Positions 1 to 8,891 of a stretch of 64,000 nucleotides of DNA are shown in pieces (positions within the stretch are counted from its first letter, which is position 1; every line of letters starts with the position of its first letter). The stretch lies in contig NZ_CP050698.1 of assembly GCF_005116655.2 (NCBI RefSeq), positions 6,466,501 to 6,530,500 on the forward strand. The letters are read 5' to 3'. The position numbers were made by a program, and so were the translations under genes. The notes under the pieces were generated by a model. That model did no database searches, was not told the DNA's origin, and saw only the letters and a list, made by a program, of their open reading frames with translations. This DNA comes from Desulfosediminicola flagellatus (GTDB lineage Bacteria > Desulfobacterota > Desulfobulbia > Desulfobulbales > Desulfocapsaceae).

Positions 1-668
1 GATGTGTTTTGCCAGGCCTTGCGTACCCCATTGAGCATCTGGTTGGTAATTGACGAATTGCTATTCAATGATGGCAGGTAACTGATCTCGACATTGTGGC
101 TTTTGCCTTTAGAAGATATCGCAGGTGCATCTCCCAGGATTTCACTGATTCGTTCACTATCCAGGGTGGCTGACATGACAAGCAGCCGAAGATCGTCACG
201 CAGTTCACAGAGATCAAGGCAGAGGGCAAGGCCTAGATCGGCCTGAAGATTACGCTCATGGAATTCATCAAAGATAACAAGTGCTGTATCAGACAACTCG
301 GGATCGTGCTGAAGTTTGCGGATCAGTATTCCTTCCGTGACAACTTCGATTCTGGTTTTTTGGGATATTCGGGATTCGAATCGAGTGCGATAGCCAACAG
401 TGGTTCCCACATTTTCGCCGAGCATTGAACTCATGCGAACTGCCGCAGCACGTGCTGCAATACGGCGAGGCTCAAGCATGATAATTTTCAGGCCTCGGAG
501 TTTGACGCGTTCGAGAATGACAAGCGGGACAAGGGTGGTTTTTCCTGATCCGGTAGGTGCATTCAGCACTGCATGTCCACATGAAAGTGCGGACATGAGT
601 TGGTCAAGAGTAGTTGTGACCGGCAGCTGTGAAAACTGCCGGATAATCGAGTCCTCAGAACGTTTCAC
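1..668 (-). CDS. hrpB: ATP-dependent helicase HrpB, N-terminal part (runs off the window)
   Basis: This is the first ~222 residues of a DExH-box RNA helicase-like ATPase; the rest lies beyond position 1. Translating the minus strand shows Walker A APTGSGKTT (about residues 37-45), LEPRRIAARAAA (motif Ia), VVTEGIL (motif Ib), DEFHERNLQADL (motif II, DExH form) and MSATLD (motif III). The DEFHER form with this spacing is characteristic of HrpB. A GTG at 666-668 is the most upstream usual start after an in-frame TAA; no clear Shine-Dalgarno precedes it. HrpB is usually about 800 residues and its cellular role is poorly defined. The family call is firm; the exact start is less so. Confidence 0.9.
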   Translation of the reverse strand, partial: MKRSEDSIIRQFSQLPVTTTLDQLMSALSCGHAVLNAPTGSGKTTLVPLVILERVKLRGLKIIMLEPRRIAARAAAVRMSSMLGENVGTTVGYRTRFESRISQKTRIEVVTEGILIRKLQHDPELSDTALVIFDEFHERNLQADLGLALCLDLCELRDDLRLLVMSATLDSERISEILGDAPAISSKGKSHNVEISYLPSLNSNSSITNQMLNGVRKAWQNT

Positions 669-695
669 GAGATAAACAGATCTAAGGGGAGCGAA

Positions 696-1052
696 TTATA
701 TCTCATCAACACCTGATGGAATAAGGCAGATAAAGGTGAAATCTTCTGCACCACCATTCATGAACTGATGCTCTTCATTGCCGGGAATGAACACTGCCGT
801 ACCGCTAGTGACAGTTTGCCACTCGCCGTCCTTAAATACCCTGCCAATTCCTGAATGTACAAAAATTTCATGTTCCCATTCGTGAGCATGACGGGGGGTA
901 AAGCCACCAGGTTCGAGCGTAAATACACGCATGCAGAAATTATGAGCTTCATCATCCTTGCCGATAACTACACGGCCTTTGACTCCCTGGGCAACTTCAT
1001 TGTTAAAGTCGTGAGAGGGAGCGTCAGTGTATTTCAGAATTTTCATATTCAT
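696..1052 (-). CDS. cupin-domain protein
   Basis: This is a 118-residue single-domain cupin. The first metal-binding motif is visible as PRHAHEWEHEIFVHSG (two His, then Glu) and the second around PGNEEHQF, so a mononuclear metal site is likely. Such small cupins may be enzymes or sensors; the substrate cannot be told. The reading frame is open further upstream (to 1145), but those 31 residues do not look like cupin, so I prefer the ATG at 1052 (MNMKIL); a second ATG lies at 1046. It follows an EamA transporter on the same strand with about a 100-bp gap and precedes hrpB. Confidence 0.8.
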   Translation of the reverse strand: MNMKILKYTDAPSHDFNNEVAQGVKGRVVIGKDDEAHNFCMRVFTLEPGGFTPRHAHEWEHEIFVHSGIGRVFKDGEWQTVTSGTAVFIPGNEEHQFMNGGAEDFTFICLIPSGVDEI

Positions 1053-1155
1053 GTCTGTTTCGAGGGTAGGATTATGCTGCCATGAATGCAGCGAAGTAAC
1101 TACGAATATATACGGAAACAATACATCTTCCACAATATTTTGCAATAATCAGTAA

Positions 1156-2061
1156 CTACTTTCGTCTGCTTCCTGTAAATCCCATGTAGATTGCAGCCAG
1201 TGTAACCGTAACCCCGAGCCACTGGAGTGAACTGGTCGGGCGGCCGAAAATGAGAACATCCCATAGAAATGACAGCGATGGCTGTAATAGTAATATAAGG
1301 CCTGTTAATGATGCATTGATGCGTGGCATTGCGCTGGCAATCATTACCCACCCTATACATTGGCTGAAGAGACCAAGGCAGAGCAGAGCTAAGCCGCTTG
1401 AGACCGAAGGAATTGCAAATGATGTGTCAGTTGCAAGCATAGCAGGAGCGAGGCTGAGAGAACTAATCAGCGATATGAACATCAGTGGTGCGAATCGAAA
1501 ATGTGTGTTCGGTGTTGATTGGATATTTCTAAGCAGAATGAGGTAAACGGTGTAGCAGATTGCAGTCATCAAGCCAAAGAATACGCCTAGCCTGTAGTTT
1601 GCTGATAAGTCGGCAAAGTTAAAGCCGATAACCATGAAGAGGCCTGTTATTGCAAGAGGCAGGGCGAGTAGAAATCGCTTTTTCAATTTCTCACCGTAAA
1701 AGACAACTCCACAGGCTGCCATAAGAAATACCTGAAAATTACCAATTATTGTCGCGAGTCCGGGCCCGATATAATTAATGCTGGCATGCCAGAAAACCAA
1801 ATCGAATGCGAAGGCGATGCCGCAGAGTGTAATAGGGCGGATATGGGCCTTGGGGTATTTACGCAACTCACCGATTGCAAGTGTTGCTGGCAAGAGAAAG
1901 AGAAATCCGAAGAAGACACGGTAAAATGCCGAGGTCGTAGCAGGCACTCCTGCGACTTTGACCCAGACCGCTGAGAAGCTGATGAGGAAGGCGCCGCAGA
2001 GCACCATAATGATTGGATTGAAAAATAGTGATAGCGCCGAGGGTTTTGGATTAAAACGCAT
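1156..2061 (-). CDS. EamA/DMT-family transporter
   Basis: This is a 301-residue inner-membrane protein with about ten hydrophobic segments arranged as two EamA repeats. The first contains FLISFSAVWVKVAG and the second SQCIGWVMIASAMPRINASL. Drug/metabolite-transporter proteins of this size typically export amino acids, nucleotide-related metabolites or other small solutes; the substrate cannot be read from sequence. An upstream in-frame ATG at 2175 would add 38 residues that are not hydrophobic or family-like, so the start at 2061 (MRFNPKPSAL) is preferred. It is one of five EamA-type genes in this window (others begin near 28107, 32637, 48577 and 56335). Confidence 0.85.
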   Translation of the reverse strand: MRFNPKPSALSLFFNPIIMVLCGAFLISFSAVWVKVAGVPATTSAFYRVFFGFLFLLPATLAIGELRKYPKAHIRPITLCGIAFAFDLVFWHASINYIGPGLATIIGNFQVFLMAACGVVFYGEKLKKRFLLALPLAITGLFMVIGFNFADLSANYRLGVFFGLMTAICYTVYLILLRNIQSTPNTHFRFAPLMFISLISSLSLAPAMLATDTSFAIPSVSSGLALLCLGLFSQCIGWVMIASAMPRINASLTGLILLLQPSLSFLWDVLIFGRPTSSLQWLGVTVTLAAIYMGFTGSRRK

Positions 2062-2845
2062 AATATGCACAAGGATAGGTGAGTGAAGGTTGTATTGGAG
2101 AGCCACTATCTTTACTTGGAAAAACTGTGCTGTACAAATGGGATTGCACGTTGTCGGGCCAGATCGGAGTGGCAAAAAAAGAAAAAATTGTGCATAGTGT
2201 GCGCTTCATAAACAATATTGAATCCTTCGGCAAAAATTTTTGTAAGATCTTGTTTGCTATGCTTAAAGAGAGTGTTATCAGGGTATTATCATGCGTTATA
2301 GGGCTGTTCTTTACGTGTGGTATATTTTTCATACCTTGACCAATGTTGGAAAAATCGGTAGTTAGCATCGATACAATTTTGATTTCTTGACTCGAGTTTC
2401 AGCGCTGGATGAGAGCTGCTCGGACAAATACTACATGTTTTTTATGGGTGAAGAAAGAAAATGAATGCTTGTGCTGTGTATGCGAAATTGTCTTTGGTGC
2501 ACTGGTCGCAATTCCCGGTTGAGGGAGTTCAATCAGAATGCCGGAGAATTATGAAAAACTCAATAGTCTCGTGGCTGTTTGAGGATATATGCGAGGGTCC
2601 GCTCTTTATTTAAGGGCGGACCCTTGTCTATTTGGGAATAGAGGATTGACTGATTAGCAAGGGCTTTCAAAGCTATTATCCTTGCAATTCAACATGCTTT
2701 TTGTTACGCAATGCCAGTCGAAATGGTCATTCCAACTGTTGCACGGAGGAGGATGCAGTTCACGTGTAATTTAGGATACCATGAGATCAGAGTCATGAAC
2801 GTATCTACAATTGAGCATAAAATATCTTAACTCGAGAAAATAACC
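2062..2845. other. 784-bp intergenic region without a convincing gene
   Basis: The short open frames here show no family resemblance and no good ribosome binding sites. The one clear structure is the hairpin at 2594-2624, listed separately. The region separates the minus-strand EamA gene from the plus-strand genes leading into the Rnf operon, so it must hold promoters for both; I could not pick a confident -35/-10 pair. Confidence 0.6.
2594..2624 (+). terminator. strong hairpin, possible terminator or end of a small RNA
   Basis: Perfect 9-bp arms AGGGTCCGC (2594-2602) and GCGGACCCT (2616-2624). Inner pairs T-G, C-G, T-A and T-A extend the stem to 13 bp around a 5-nt loop. The downstream sequence is only moderately T-rich (TTGTCTATTT). 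No gene ends just upstream on the plus strand, so it could be the terminator of an unannotated transcript. Confidence 0.5.
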
Positions 2846-3835
2846 ATGAAAGATCTTTCCACAACATACCTTGGATTAGAATTGAAAAATCCGGTAATTG
2901 TCGGGAGCAGCGGGCTGACCAACTCGGTAGAGAAGATCAGGGGACTTGCAGAAAAAGGTGCTGGTGCCGTGGTCCTCAAATCGCTCTTTGAGGAGCAGAT
3001 TGAGGCGGAGCTTGCCAGTAATATGGATAGCTATAATGCAGACTATCCTGATGCTTTTGATTACATTCGCAACTACACCCGCGGCAATGCTGTTGAAGAT
3101 TACCTGACGCTTATCACTGAGGCTAAGGCTGCAGTTGATATCCCTGTAATTGCCTCAATTAACTGTGTCTCCTCAAATGAATGGATTTCGTTTGCCTCAT
3201 CGGTGCAGAAGGCTGGAGCGGATGCCCTTGAAATCAACGTTTCATTGCTTCCAAGTGACCCGAAAGTAAAGAGTGAGCAGGCTGAGAAACTCTACTTCGA
3301 TGTCCTTGAGAAGGTTACTGCACAGGTTACTATTCCTGTGGCGGTAAAAATGAGCCGATATTCTGCCGGTCTTGCTAATCTGGTGAGCAGACTCGCCTGG
3401 TCTACTGAAAATACAGTTGCCGGTTTTGTCCTGTTTAACCGCTACTACCGCCCGGACATTAATATCGAGACGATGGAGATGAAAATGGCTGAAGCTTTTT
3501 CATCTCCAGCCGAGATTACAGAGTCTCTTAGATGGATTGGTCTGTTGTCAGGCGAAATCGAGAAGGACTTTGCAGCATCCACAGGGATTCATGATAGCGA
3601 TGCGGTAATAAAACAGTTATTAGCGGGTGCCACCGCTGTACAGGTTGTTTCGACCGTGTACAAGAATGGTCCTGAGCGAATCAGCGAAATCCTTGAAGGA
3701 CTTGAGAAATGGATGGAGGAGAAAGGGTTCTCCAGTATTTCTGAGTTCCGTGGAAAGTTGAGTTATAGCAATGCCGAGAATCCGGCTGCATTTGAGCGTA
3801 TCCAGTTTATGAAACAGTTCGCCGGTATTGTCTAA
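2846..3835 (+). CDS. dihydroorotate dehydrogenase-like FMN protein
   Basis: This is a 329-residue TIM-barrel protein of the dihydroorotate dehydrogenase-like group. It begins with the family pattern TYLGLELKNPVIVGSSG, and VPVAVK-like core strands (IPVAVKMSRYSAGL) and a C-terminal phosphate-binding segment (LLAGATAVQVVSTVYKNG) are visible. Where class 1 PyrD has a catalytic loop of the NxSCPN type, this protein reads EINVSLLPSDPK, so the usual Cys is missing. Pyrimidine synthesis is therefore doubtful; a different FMN-dependent oxidoreduction is likely. It lies 84 bp before rnfC on the same strand, which suggests, without proving, a functional tie to Rnf electron transfer. Confidence 0.85.
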   Translation: MKDLSTTYLGLELKNPVIVGSSGLTNSVEKIRGLAEKGAGAVVLKSLFEEQIEAELASNMDSYNADYPDAFDYIRNYTRGNAVEDYLTLITEAKAAVDIPVIASINCVSSNEWISFASSVQKAGADALEINVSLLPSDPKVKSEQAEKLYFDVLEKVTAQVTIPVAVKMSRYSAGLANLVSRLAWSTENTVAGFVLFNRYYRPDINIETMEMKMAEAFSSPAEITESLRWIGLLSGEIEKDFAASTGIHDSDAVIKQLLAGATAVQVVSTVYKNGPERISEILEGLEKWMEEKGFSSISEFRGKLSYSNAENPAAFERIQFMKQFAGIV

Positions 3836-3919
3836 GCGGGTTGTCGATACGGTTATAAACTTGATGCGGGTAAATCCTTTCTTTTGCCCGTGTCGTATAC
3901 CTTTCAGTAATAGTACACT

Positions 3920-5242
3920 ATGAAATCTTTACTGACGTTTTTTAAAGGCGGTGTCCATCCGCCGGAAGCAAAGGGACAGACTGCAGCGCTCGCAATCGAG
4001 CGGATGCCTGTACCCGATGAACTTGAGATTATTCTCGGCCAGCATATCGGAGCACCCTGTGCCCCGACTATCAAAAGGCGTGAAGAGGTAACCGAAGGTG
4101 CAATGATCGGCGAGGTGACAAAAGGTCTCGGCGTACCACTGCATGCACCGGTTGCCGGCTCAATCAAGGCACTCGGGACGTCTGCACATCCGATGCGTGT
4201 TACGGCACCATCTGTTACCATTGCTGTGGATCATGAGGCTGCTCCGCTCGAGTATACCAGAAACGAATGGAGTTCTTTGTCTACAAAAGAACTGCTCGCT
4301 AAGGTACACGGAGCCGGAGTTATCGGAATCGGTGGTGCGGGTTTTCCTACCCACGTTAAGCTGAGCCCTCCTAAAGATGCTACTATCGATCAACTGCTCT
4401 TGAATGGCGCTGAATGTGAGCCGTACATTACCGCAGATCATCGGCAGATGCTTGAGCACGCTTCTGAGATTATCGAAGGTGCAATGATCATCATGAAGAT
4501 TCTTGGTGTATCAAAGTGTCAGATTGGTATCGAGTCCAATAAGCCGGATGCGATCGAGGTAATGTCAAAGGCTGCAGCAGCAGTTTCTACTGGTGACTGT
4601 AATATTACTGTTGCCGGCCTTGAGGTGAAATATCCTCAAGGGTCTGAGAAACAGTTGATTGAAGCACTGACCGGGCGTAAGGTTCCGTCTATGTCATTGC
4701 CGTCAGCCGTAGGTGTTGTTGTGCAGAACGTCTCCACCGCAAGCGCAATCTACGATGCGGTTGTTCTTGAGAAGCCGCTCTATGAGAAGGTCATGACGAT
4801 TTCCGGTAAGGGAATCAATACCCCGAAGAATCTTCTGGTGAAGGTTGGTACCAAAATCAGCGATATCATCGAATATTGCGGTGGAACCAAACCAGAGCTT
4901 GCCAAGATCATCATGGGCGGACCTATGATGGGCTTTGCTGTATCAAGCCTTGATATCCCGGTAACTAAGACCACTTCCTCAGTTCTTTTCCTCACAGAAG
5001 ATGAGATCGATACCAATCCGCATTCAGCGTGTATTCGCTGTGGCTGGTGTCTTGATGCCTGTCCAATGGGACTGGAGCCGAAGGAAATCGCAATTCATGT
5101 TGAAGCCAAGCGCGCTGAAGATACAGCAAAGTTTGGTGTATTCGACTGTTTTGAGTGTGGCAGCTGCGCGTACATCTGTCCGGCCAAAAGGCCTCTGGTA
5201 CAGTTCGTTCGACTGGCTAAGATGAAGGCAAAGCGGGATTAG
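3920..5242 (+). CDS. rnfC: Rnf complex subunit RnfC
   Basis: This is a 440-residue peripheral subunit that carries the NADH-dehydrogenase-like site of the Rnf ferredoxin:NAD oxidoreductase. It shows the N-terminal GGVHPPEAKG signature and GIGGAGFPTHVKL (nucleotide/FMN-binding, around residue 140). Near the C terminus are two [4Fe-4S] motifs, CIRCGWCLDACPMGL and CFECGSCAYICPAKRP. Length and domain order are normal. It opens an operon in the order C-D-G-E-A-B, the order known from ion-translocating Rnf complexes. The start ATG has no strong Shine-Dalgarno, but the N terminus matches the family. Confidence 0.97.
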   Translation: MKSLLTFFKGGVHPPEAKGQTAALAIERMPVPDELEIILGQHIGAPCAPTIKRREEVTEGAMIGEVTKGLGVPLHAPVAGSIKALGTSAHPMRVTAPSVTIAVDHEAAPLEYTRNEWSSLSTKELLAKVHGAGVIGIGGAGFPTHVKLSPPKDATIDQLLLNGAECEPYITADHRQMLEHASEIIEGAMIIMKILGVSKCQIGIESNKPDAIEVMSKAAAAVSTGDCNITVAGLEVKYPQGSEKQLIEALTGRKVPSMSLPSAVGVVVQNVSTASAIYDAVVLEKPLYEKVMTISGKGINTPKNLLVKVGTKISDIIEYCGGTKPELAKIIMGGPMMGFAVSSLDIPVTKTTSSVLFLTEDEIDTNPHSACIRCGWCLDACPMGLEPKEIAIHVEAKRAEDTAKFGVFDCFECGSCAYICPAKRPLVQFVRLAKMKAKRD

Positions 5243-5331
5243 TCCACAAGCCTGAGTGAAATTGGACATATGAGATTCATGAACGCTCATATGTAGAGTT
5301 ATAAACGAGTTCAAGGAGATTCTTCAACGAC

Positions 5332-6378
5332 ATGCAAGTTCCAGAGAGCCAGTCATTATCTTCTGAGAGGGAATGGATTGTATCCGTATCCCCCCATGTG
5401 AAGAGCAATGAAACGGTTGCCAAAATCATGTGGACCGTGGTGGCCTGCTTGATGCCGCCGCTGTTCCTGTCGGTCTTTATTTTCGGAATCCAGACACTTG
5501 TGATAACCGCTGTATCCGTTATCAGCTGTGTTGTGGTGGAGTATGTAAGCCAGAAAACATTAAAACGTCCGGTAACTATCACCGATGGTAGTGCAGTTTT
5601 AACCGGTGTACTGATGGCATTTATTATTCCGCCCGGTGTTTCTATCTTCCTGCCAGTCCTCGCTGCAGTTTTTGCCATCTATATCGGCAAGCACCTGTTC
5701 GGTGGAATTGGATATAACATTTTCAACCCTGCCCTGATGGGTCGTGCATTTCTGCTGGCATCATTCCCGGTAGCGATGACTTCAGCATGGCTTGCTCCTG
5801 TTGATGGAATGGCGATTTTTGGCTATTTCTCAAGCAGTGTTGATGCCGTTTCAACAGCTACACCTCTTGCTGTAATGAAAGAGCAGGGCATGGGCGCGTT
5901 TACCGAGATGTTCGGTAGTGGTGCCAGCCTCTACTCTTCGTTCTTCCTCGGATGGCGTCCGGGTTGTATCGGTGAGACTTCAGGTTTTCTGCTTCTTCTT
6001 GGTGGCGGATACCTGATCTATAAAAAATACATCACATGGCATACTCCGGTAGCAGTGCTTGGTTCTATTGCCGCGCTTACCTGGATCTTCGGTGGAGACA
6101 CCTTGATGACCGGTGACCCGCTTCTGGCAGTTCTGACAGGTGGTGCAATTCTCGGAGCCTTCTTTATGGCTACCGATTATGTAACAGCGCCTTCTACCAG
6201 AACCGGTCAGGTGATCTACGGTATTGGAATCGGTGCCCTGACTGTACTTATTCGCCTTAAAGGTGGATATCCAGAAGGTATCTGTTATGCCATCCTGCTG
6301 ATGAATCCACTCGCTTCAGTTATTGACGGTTTCTGCAAACCTAAGCGGTTCGCAGCACCAGCGGGAGGTGTCAAATGA
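5332..6378 (+). CDS. rnfD: Rnf complex subunit RnfD
   Basis: This 348-residue integral membrane subunit has about nine or ten hydrophobic helices. The segment DAVSTATPLAV (about residues 164-174) contains the S-T-A-T pattern that in this family carries covalently bound FMN on threonine. GGIGYNIFNPALMGRAF and the C-terminal MNPLASVIDGF are also typical. A good Shine-Dalgarno (AAGGAGAT) lies upstream of the ATG. The TGA stop overlaps the rnfG start as ATGA, which implies translational coupling. FMN attachment would depend on ApbE, encoded at 23499-24530. Confidence 0.97.
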   Translation: MQVPESQSLSSEREWIVSVSPHVKSNETVAKIMWTVVACLMPPLFLSVFIFGIQTLVITAVSVISCVVVEYVSQKTLKRPVTITDGSAVLTGVLMAFIIPPGVSIFLPVLAAVFAIYIGKHLFGGIGYNIFNPALMGRAFLLASFPVAMTSAWLAPVDGMAIFGYFSSSVDAVSTATPLAVMKEQGMGAFTEMFGSGASLYSSFFLGWRPGCIGETSGFLLLLGGGYLIYKKYITWHTPVAVLGSIAALTWIFGGDTLMTGDPLLAVLTGGAILGAFFMATDYVTAPSTRTGQVIYGIGIGALTVLIRLKGGYPEGICYAILLMNPLASVIDGFCKPKRFAAPAGGVK

Positions 6379-7271
6379 AAGATATATTAGATATTATTTT
6401 CAGACTGACCGTTTCATGTTTGCTGGCAGCGGTAGTAATGGGTTCGACCTTTATTATTACCAACAAAGCTAAAAATCATAACGCGCATGTTCGTGAAGAA
6501 AACGTCAGGTACGCGTTGCTTGGTTACAACGATGAGACGCCTGCTCCTGAATCAGTGAAAATGCACGAAGTTTACCGCTATGTGGTGTCTGAGGCCGGTA
6601 AGCAGTATATGGGGTATCTGGTACCTGCAAAGCACGGTGCAGCAAATCCGTTTATTTTCGTAGTGCTGGACCTCGATGGAACGTTGGCGTATCAGAAGCC
6701 TGTGAATGCGGACGAAGAGAAAATTCGTGAAGCTAAGGGTCGTGATGAGGCAATTATAACTGCTATCGGACCGGGCAAGGGCATAATGTTTGCTGAGCAT
6801 ACCATTGTTGTAACTGATGATGGTAACCGAATTGCTTATCTTATGGGCGGAAAGTTTCCTGGGTTCAAGACCTTTATCCACGTGATGATGGCGCTTGATC
6901 CGGCATACTCAATGCTCGGTTTTGAAGTACTTGAGCACGAAGAAGATCCAGGTCTCGGTGCTGAGATTGAGCAGGATTACTTCAAAAATCAGTTCGATGG
7001 CAAGACCTTTGACATTCTGAAGGGCCTCCAGGTCGTAAAGGCGCCACTGCCATCCGAGTACCAGAAGGCACTCGAAGGAAAAGTGGATGAGGCTGAAATC
7101 AAAACAATGATGGATAAGTACAGAGAACAGGATATCTACGCACTTACCGGTGCGACTATTTCCACTAAAGCGGTAAGTGATGGCTTAAAAGGCATCGCCA
7201 AGAAGTTTACTTACCGCATGGATACCCTTGATTCCGTACTGAAAGAACAGCAGATTGCTGTTTCCTTCTAA
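6375..7271 (+). CDS. rnfG: Rnf complex subunit RnfG
   Basis: This is a 298-residue subunit with one N-terminal transmembrane helix (about residues 9-28) and an extracytoplasmic FMN-binding domain. The C-terminal LTGATISTKAV contains the TGAT motif whose threonine receives FMN by a phosphoester bond. The upstream GFEVLEHEEDPGLGAEI is also an RnfG/NqrC hallmark. At about 300 residues it is longer than the ~200 of many RnfG proteins; the extra length sits between the membrane helix and the flavin domain. The start overlaps the rnfD stop (ATGA) and has GGGAGG upstream. Confidence 0.96.
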   Translation: MKDILDIIFRLTVSCLLAAVVMGSTFIITNKAKNHNAHVREENVRYALLGYNDETPAPESVKMHEVYRYVVSEAGKQYMGYLVPAKHGAANPFIFVVLDLDGTLAYQKPVNADEEKIREAKGRDEAIITAIGPGKGIMFAEHTIVVTDDGNRIAYLMGGKFPGFKTFIHVMMALDPAYSMLGFEVLEHEEDPGLGAEIEQDYFKNQFDGKTFDILKGLQVVKAPLPSEYQKALEGKVDEAEIKTMMDKYREQDIYALTGATISTKAVSDGLKGIAKKFTYRMDTLDSVLKEQQIAVSF

Positions 7272-7287
7272 CTAACGAGGTTATAAC

Positions 7288-7908
7288 GTGGCAAACGATA
7301 AATCAGTTGGTCAATTGCTCAGTCGCGGTATCCTCAGTGAGAATCCGATTTTCAGACTGGCCTTGTCCATGTGTCCTGCGGTTGGTATCTCCACCACCGT
7401 CATGAATGGTATCATGCTCGGTATCGCGGTATTTTTTGTTCAGGTCTTCTCCAGTGTGACTATCTCACTGTTTAAGAACAAGATTCACCCACGCATTCGA
7501 ATCCCCTCGTACACCCTTACCATTGCAACTTGGGTTACGGTTATCGATCTGGTACTGGCGGCATATATGCCGGGTGCCTATGCGAAGATGGGAATTTTCG
7601 TAAAACTGATCGTGGCTTTCGCCATCATTACCATGCGTCTTGAGATGTTCGCTTGTAAAGAAAAAGTGAGCGACTCTTTCTGGGATGCTGTTGGTATGGG
7701 GCTCGGCTTCTTGGTCGGTATGTGTGTGATCGGTGCTTTCAGAGAGTTGTTCGGTTCGGGCATGATCCTTGGTTATGATGTACTTGGTTACAAACCGCTC
7801 CTGTTCTTCATTCTCCCGAGTGCCGGTTTCTTTGTGGTCGGTCTCATGATGGCCTTCTTCAACTGGATCGAAGTGGCCTACAAGCGTAAGAAGGAGGCAA
7901 CCTCATGA
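7288..7908 (+). CDS. rnfE: Rnf complex subunit RnfE
   Basis: This 206-residue membrane subunit is paired in the complex with RnfA; the two adopt inverted topologies in the membrane core. Recognisable parts are LSRGILSENPIFRLALSMCP near the N terminus and MRLEMFACKEKVSDSFWDA, followed by a glycine-rich helix and FRELFGSG. Translation probably starts at GTG 7288, preceded by GAGG. The stop overlaps the rnfA start (ATGA). Length is normal for the family. Confidence 0.96.
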   Translation: MANDKSVGQLLSRGILSENPIFRLALSMCPAVGISTTVMNGIMLGIAVFFVQVFSSVTISLFKNKIHPRIRIPSYTLTIATWVTVIDLVLAAYMPGAYAKMGIFVKLIVAFAIITMRLEMFACKEKVSDSFWDAVGMGLGFLVGMCVIGAFRELFGSGMILGYDVLGYKPLLFFILPSAGFFVVGLMMAFFNWIEVAYKRKKEATS

Positions 7909-8846
7909 ACGTGAAAAACATTCAACGTCTGGTGGTTTTTGCTCTTGCTACCCTGTTGTTGCCGACATGGTTGCAGGCTGCAGACTTCATCACCGGTAAA
8001 TCTTTCGGCGACGCCAATGAAATTGTGGTGGAATTTGCCGGAGCGGTTGATCCTGCGGTTGCAGGAGATATCACTAAATATACAGTATTCGAAGAACCCG
8101 ATCCTGATATTCAGTTACAACTGCTTTCTGCAGATCTTGCTGATAATGCAAAATCAGTATCGCTTAAATTTGCTGATCCTCTGAACACCACTCAGACTCA
8201 TATTGTGTCTGTAGCCGGTCTGACCGGTGATGAGATAACAACGTTCAGTGTTGCGAAGTCGTATCTTGGATATTTGTTCTCTATCCTGATTTCAGCTTTG
8301 CTGATTCAGAACTTTGTATTTACCAAATATCTTGGCCTCTGCGTATTCTTCGGAACGGCCAAGCGTAAGAGCACCGCTAAAGGTATGGGCGTGGTTTTCA
8401 CCCTTGTTATGGTGATCTCAGCTTCCATGGCCTGGTTCCTGTATCAGTTTGTGTTGATACCGTTTAACCTCAATTTCCTGCAGATCGTTGTCTTTATCGG
8501 TCTGACGTCACTTACGGTGCAGGCGGTTGATACGGTACTCAGAAAGGTGAACCCGGTTCTGTTTAACTCTTTCGGTGTGTATCTGGTTCTGGTTATCGCT
8601 AACTGTATTGTCATTGCGGTACCGCTGATTCTTGCGAATAACAACTACAATTACTTTGAGACACTCATGCTGGCACTAGGTGCTGGTGGCGGCTTTTTGC
8701 TTGCTCTGTATCTCATGAGTTCTGTGAGTGAGCGTCTGGAACTTGCAAATATTCCGCCGTCATTTAAGGGCCTGCCAATGGCCTTTATCGTTGCCGGTCA
8801 GTTTGCAATGGCGTTTCTTGGATTCTCAGGTCTGCAGGTATTCTAG
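7905..8846 (+). CDS. rnfA: Rnf complex subunit RnfA with an extra secreted N-terminal domain
   Basis: The C-terminal ~194 residues (from about 120) are a complete RnfA: FSILISALLIQNFVFTKYLG, then about six helices, ending in AFLGFSGLQVF. Ordinary RnfA is only about 190-195 residues; this protein has 313. The extra ~118 residues begin with a signal peptide (hydrophobic run FALATLLLPTW, likely cut after LQA) and continue as a soluble beta-rich stretch. Patterns there, such as SVSLKFADPLNTTQTHIVSV, resemble SbsA/bacterial Ig-like domains. There is no stop or frameshift between the parts, the start has AAGGAGG, and it overlaps the rnfE stop, so the fusion looks genuine. The added domain should sit outside the cytoplasmic membrane. 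Confidence 0.95.
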   Translation: MNVKNIQRLVVFALATLLLPTWLQAADFITGKSFGDANEIVVEFAGAVDPAVAGDITKYTVFEEPDPDIQLQLLSADLADNAKSVSLKFADPLNTTQTHIVSVAGLTGDEITTFSVAKSYLGYLFSILISALLIQNFVFTKYLGLCVFFGTAKRKSTAKGMGVVFTLVMVISASMAWFLYQFVLIPFNLNFLQIVVFIGLTSLTVQAVDTVLRKVNPVLFNSFGVYLVLVIANCIVIAVPLILANNNYNYFETLMLALGAGGGFLLALYLMSSVSERLELANIPPSFKGLPMAFIVAGQFAMAFLGFSGLQVF

Positions 8847-8891
8847 GCAGGGAATTGTTAACTGATAACGGATAAATATGAGAGTGATAAA

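Noticed and set aside
2079..2339. 86-codon plus-strand gene in the gap before the rnf region
   Set aside because: It overlaps the leader of the EamA gene, has no ribosome binding site and no homologous pattern.
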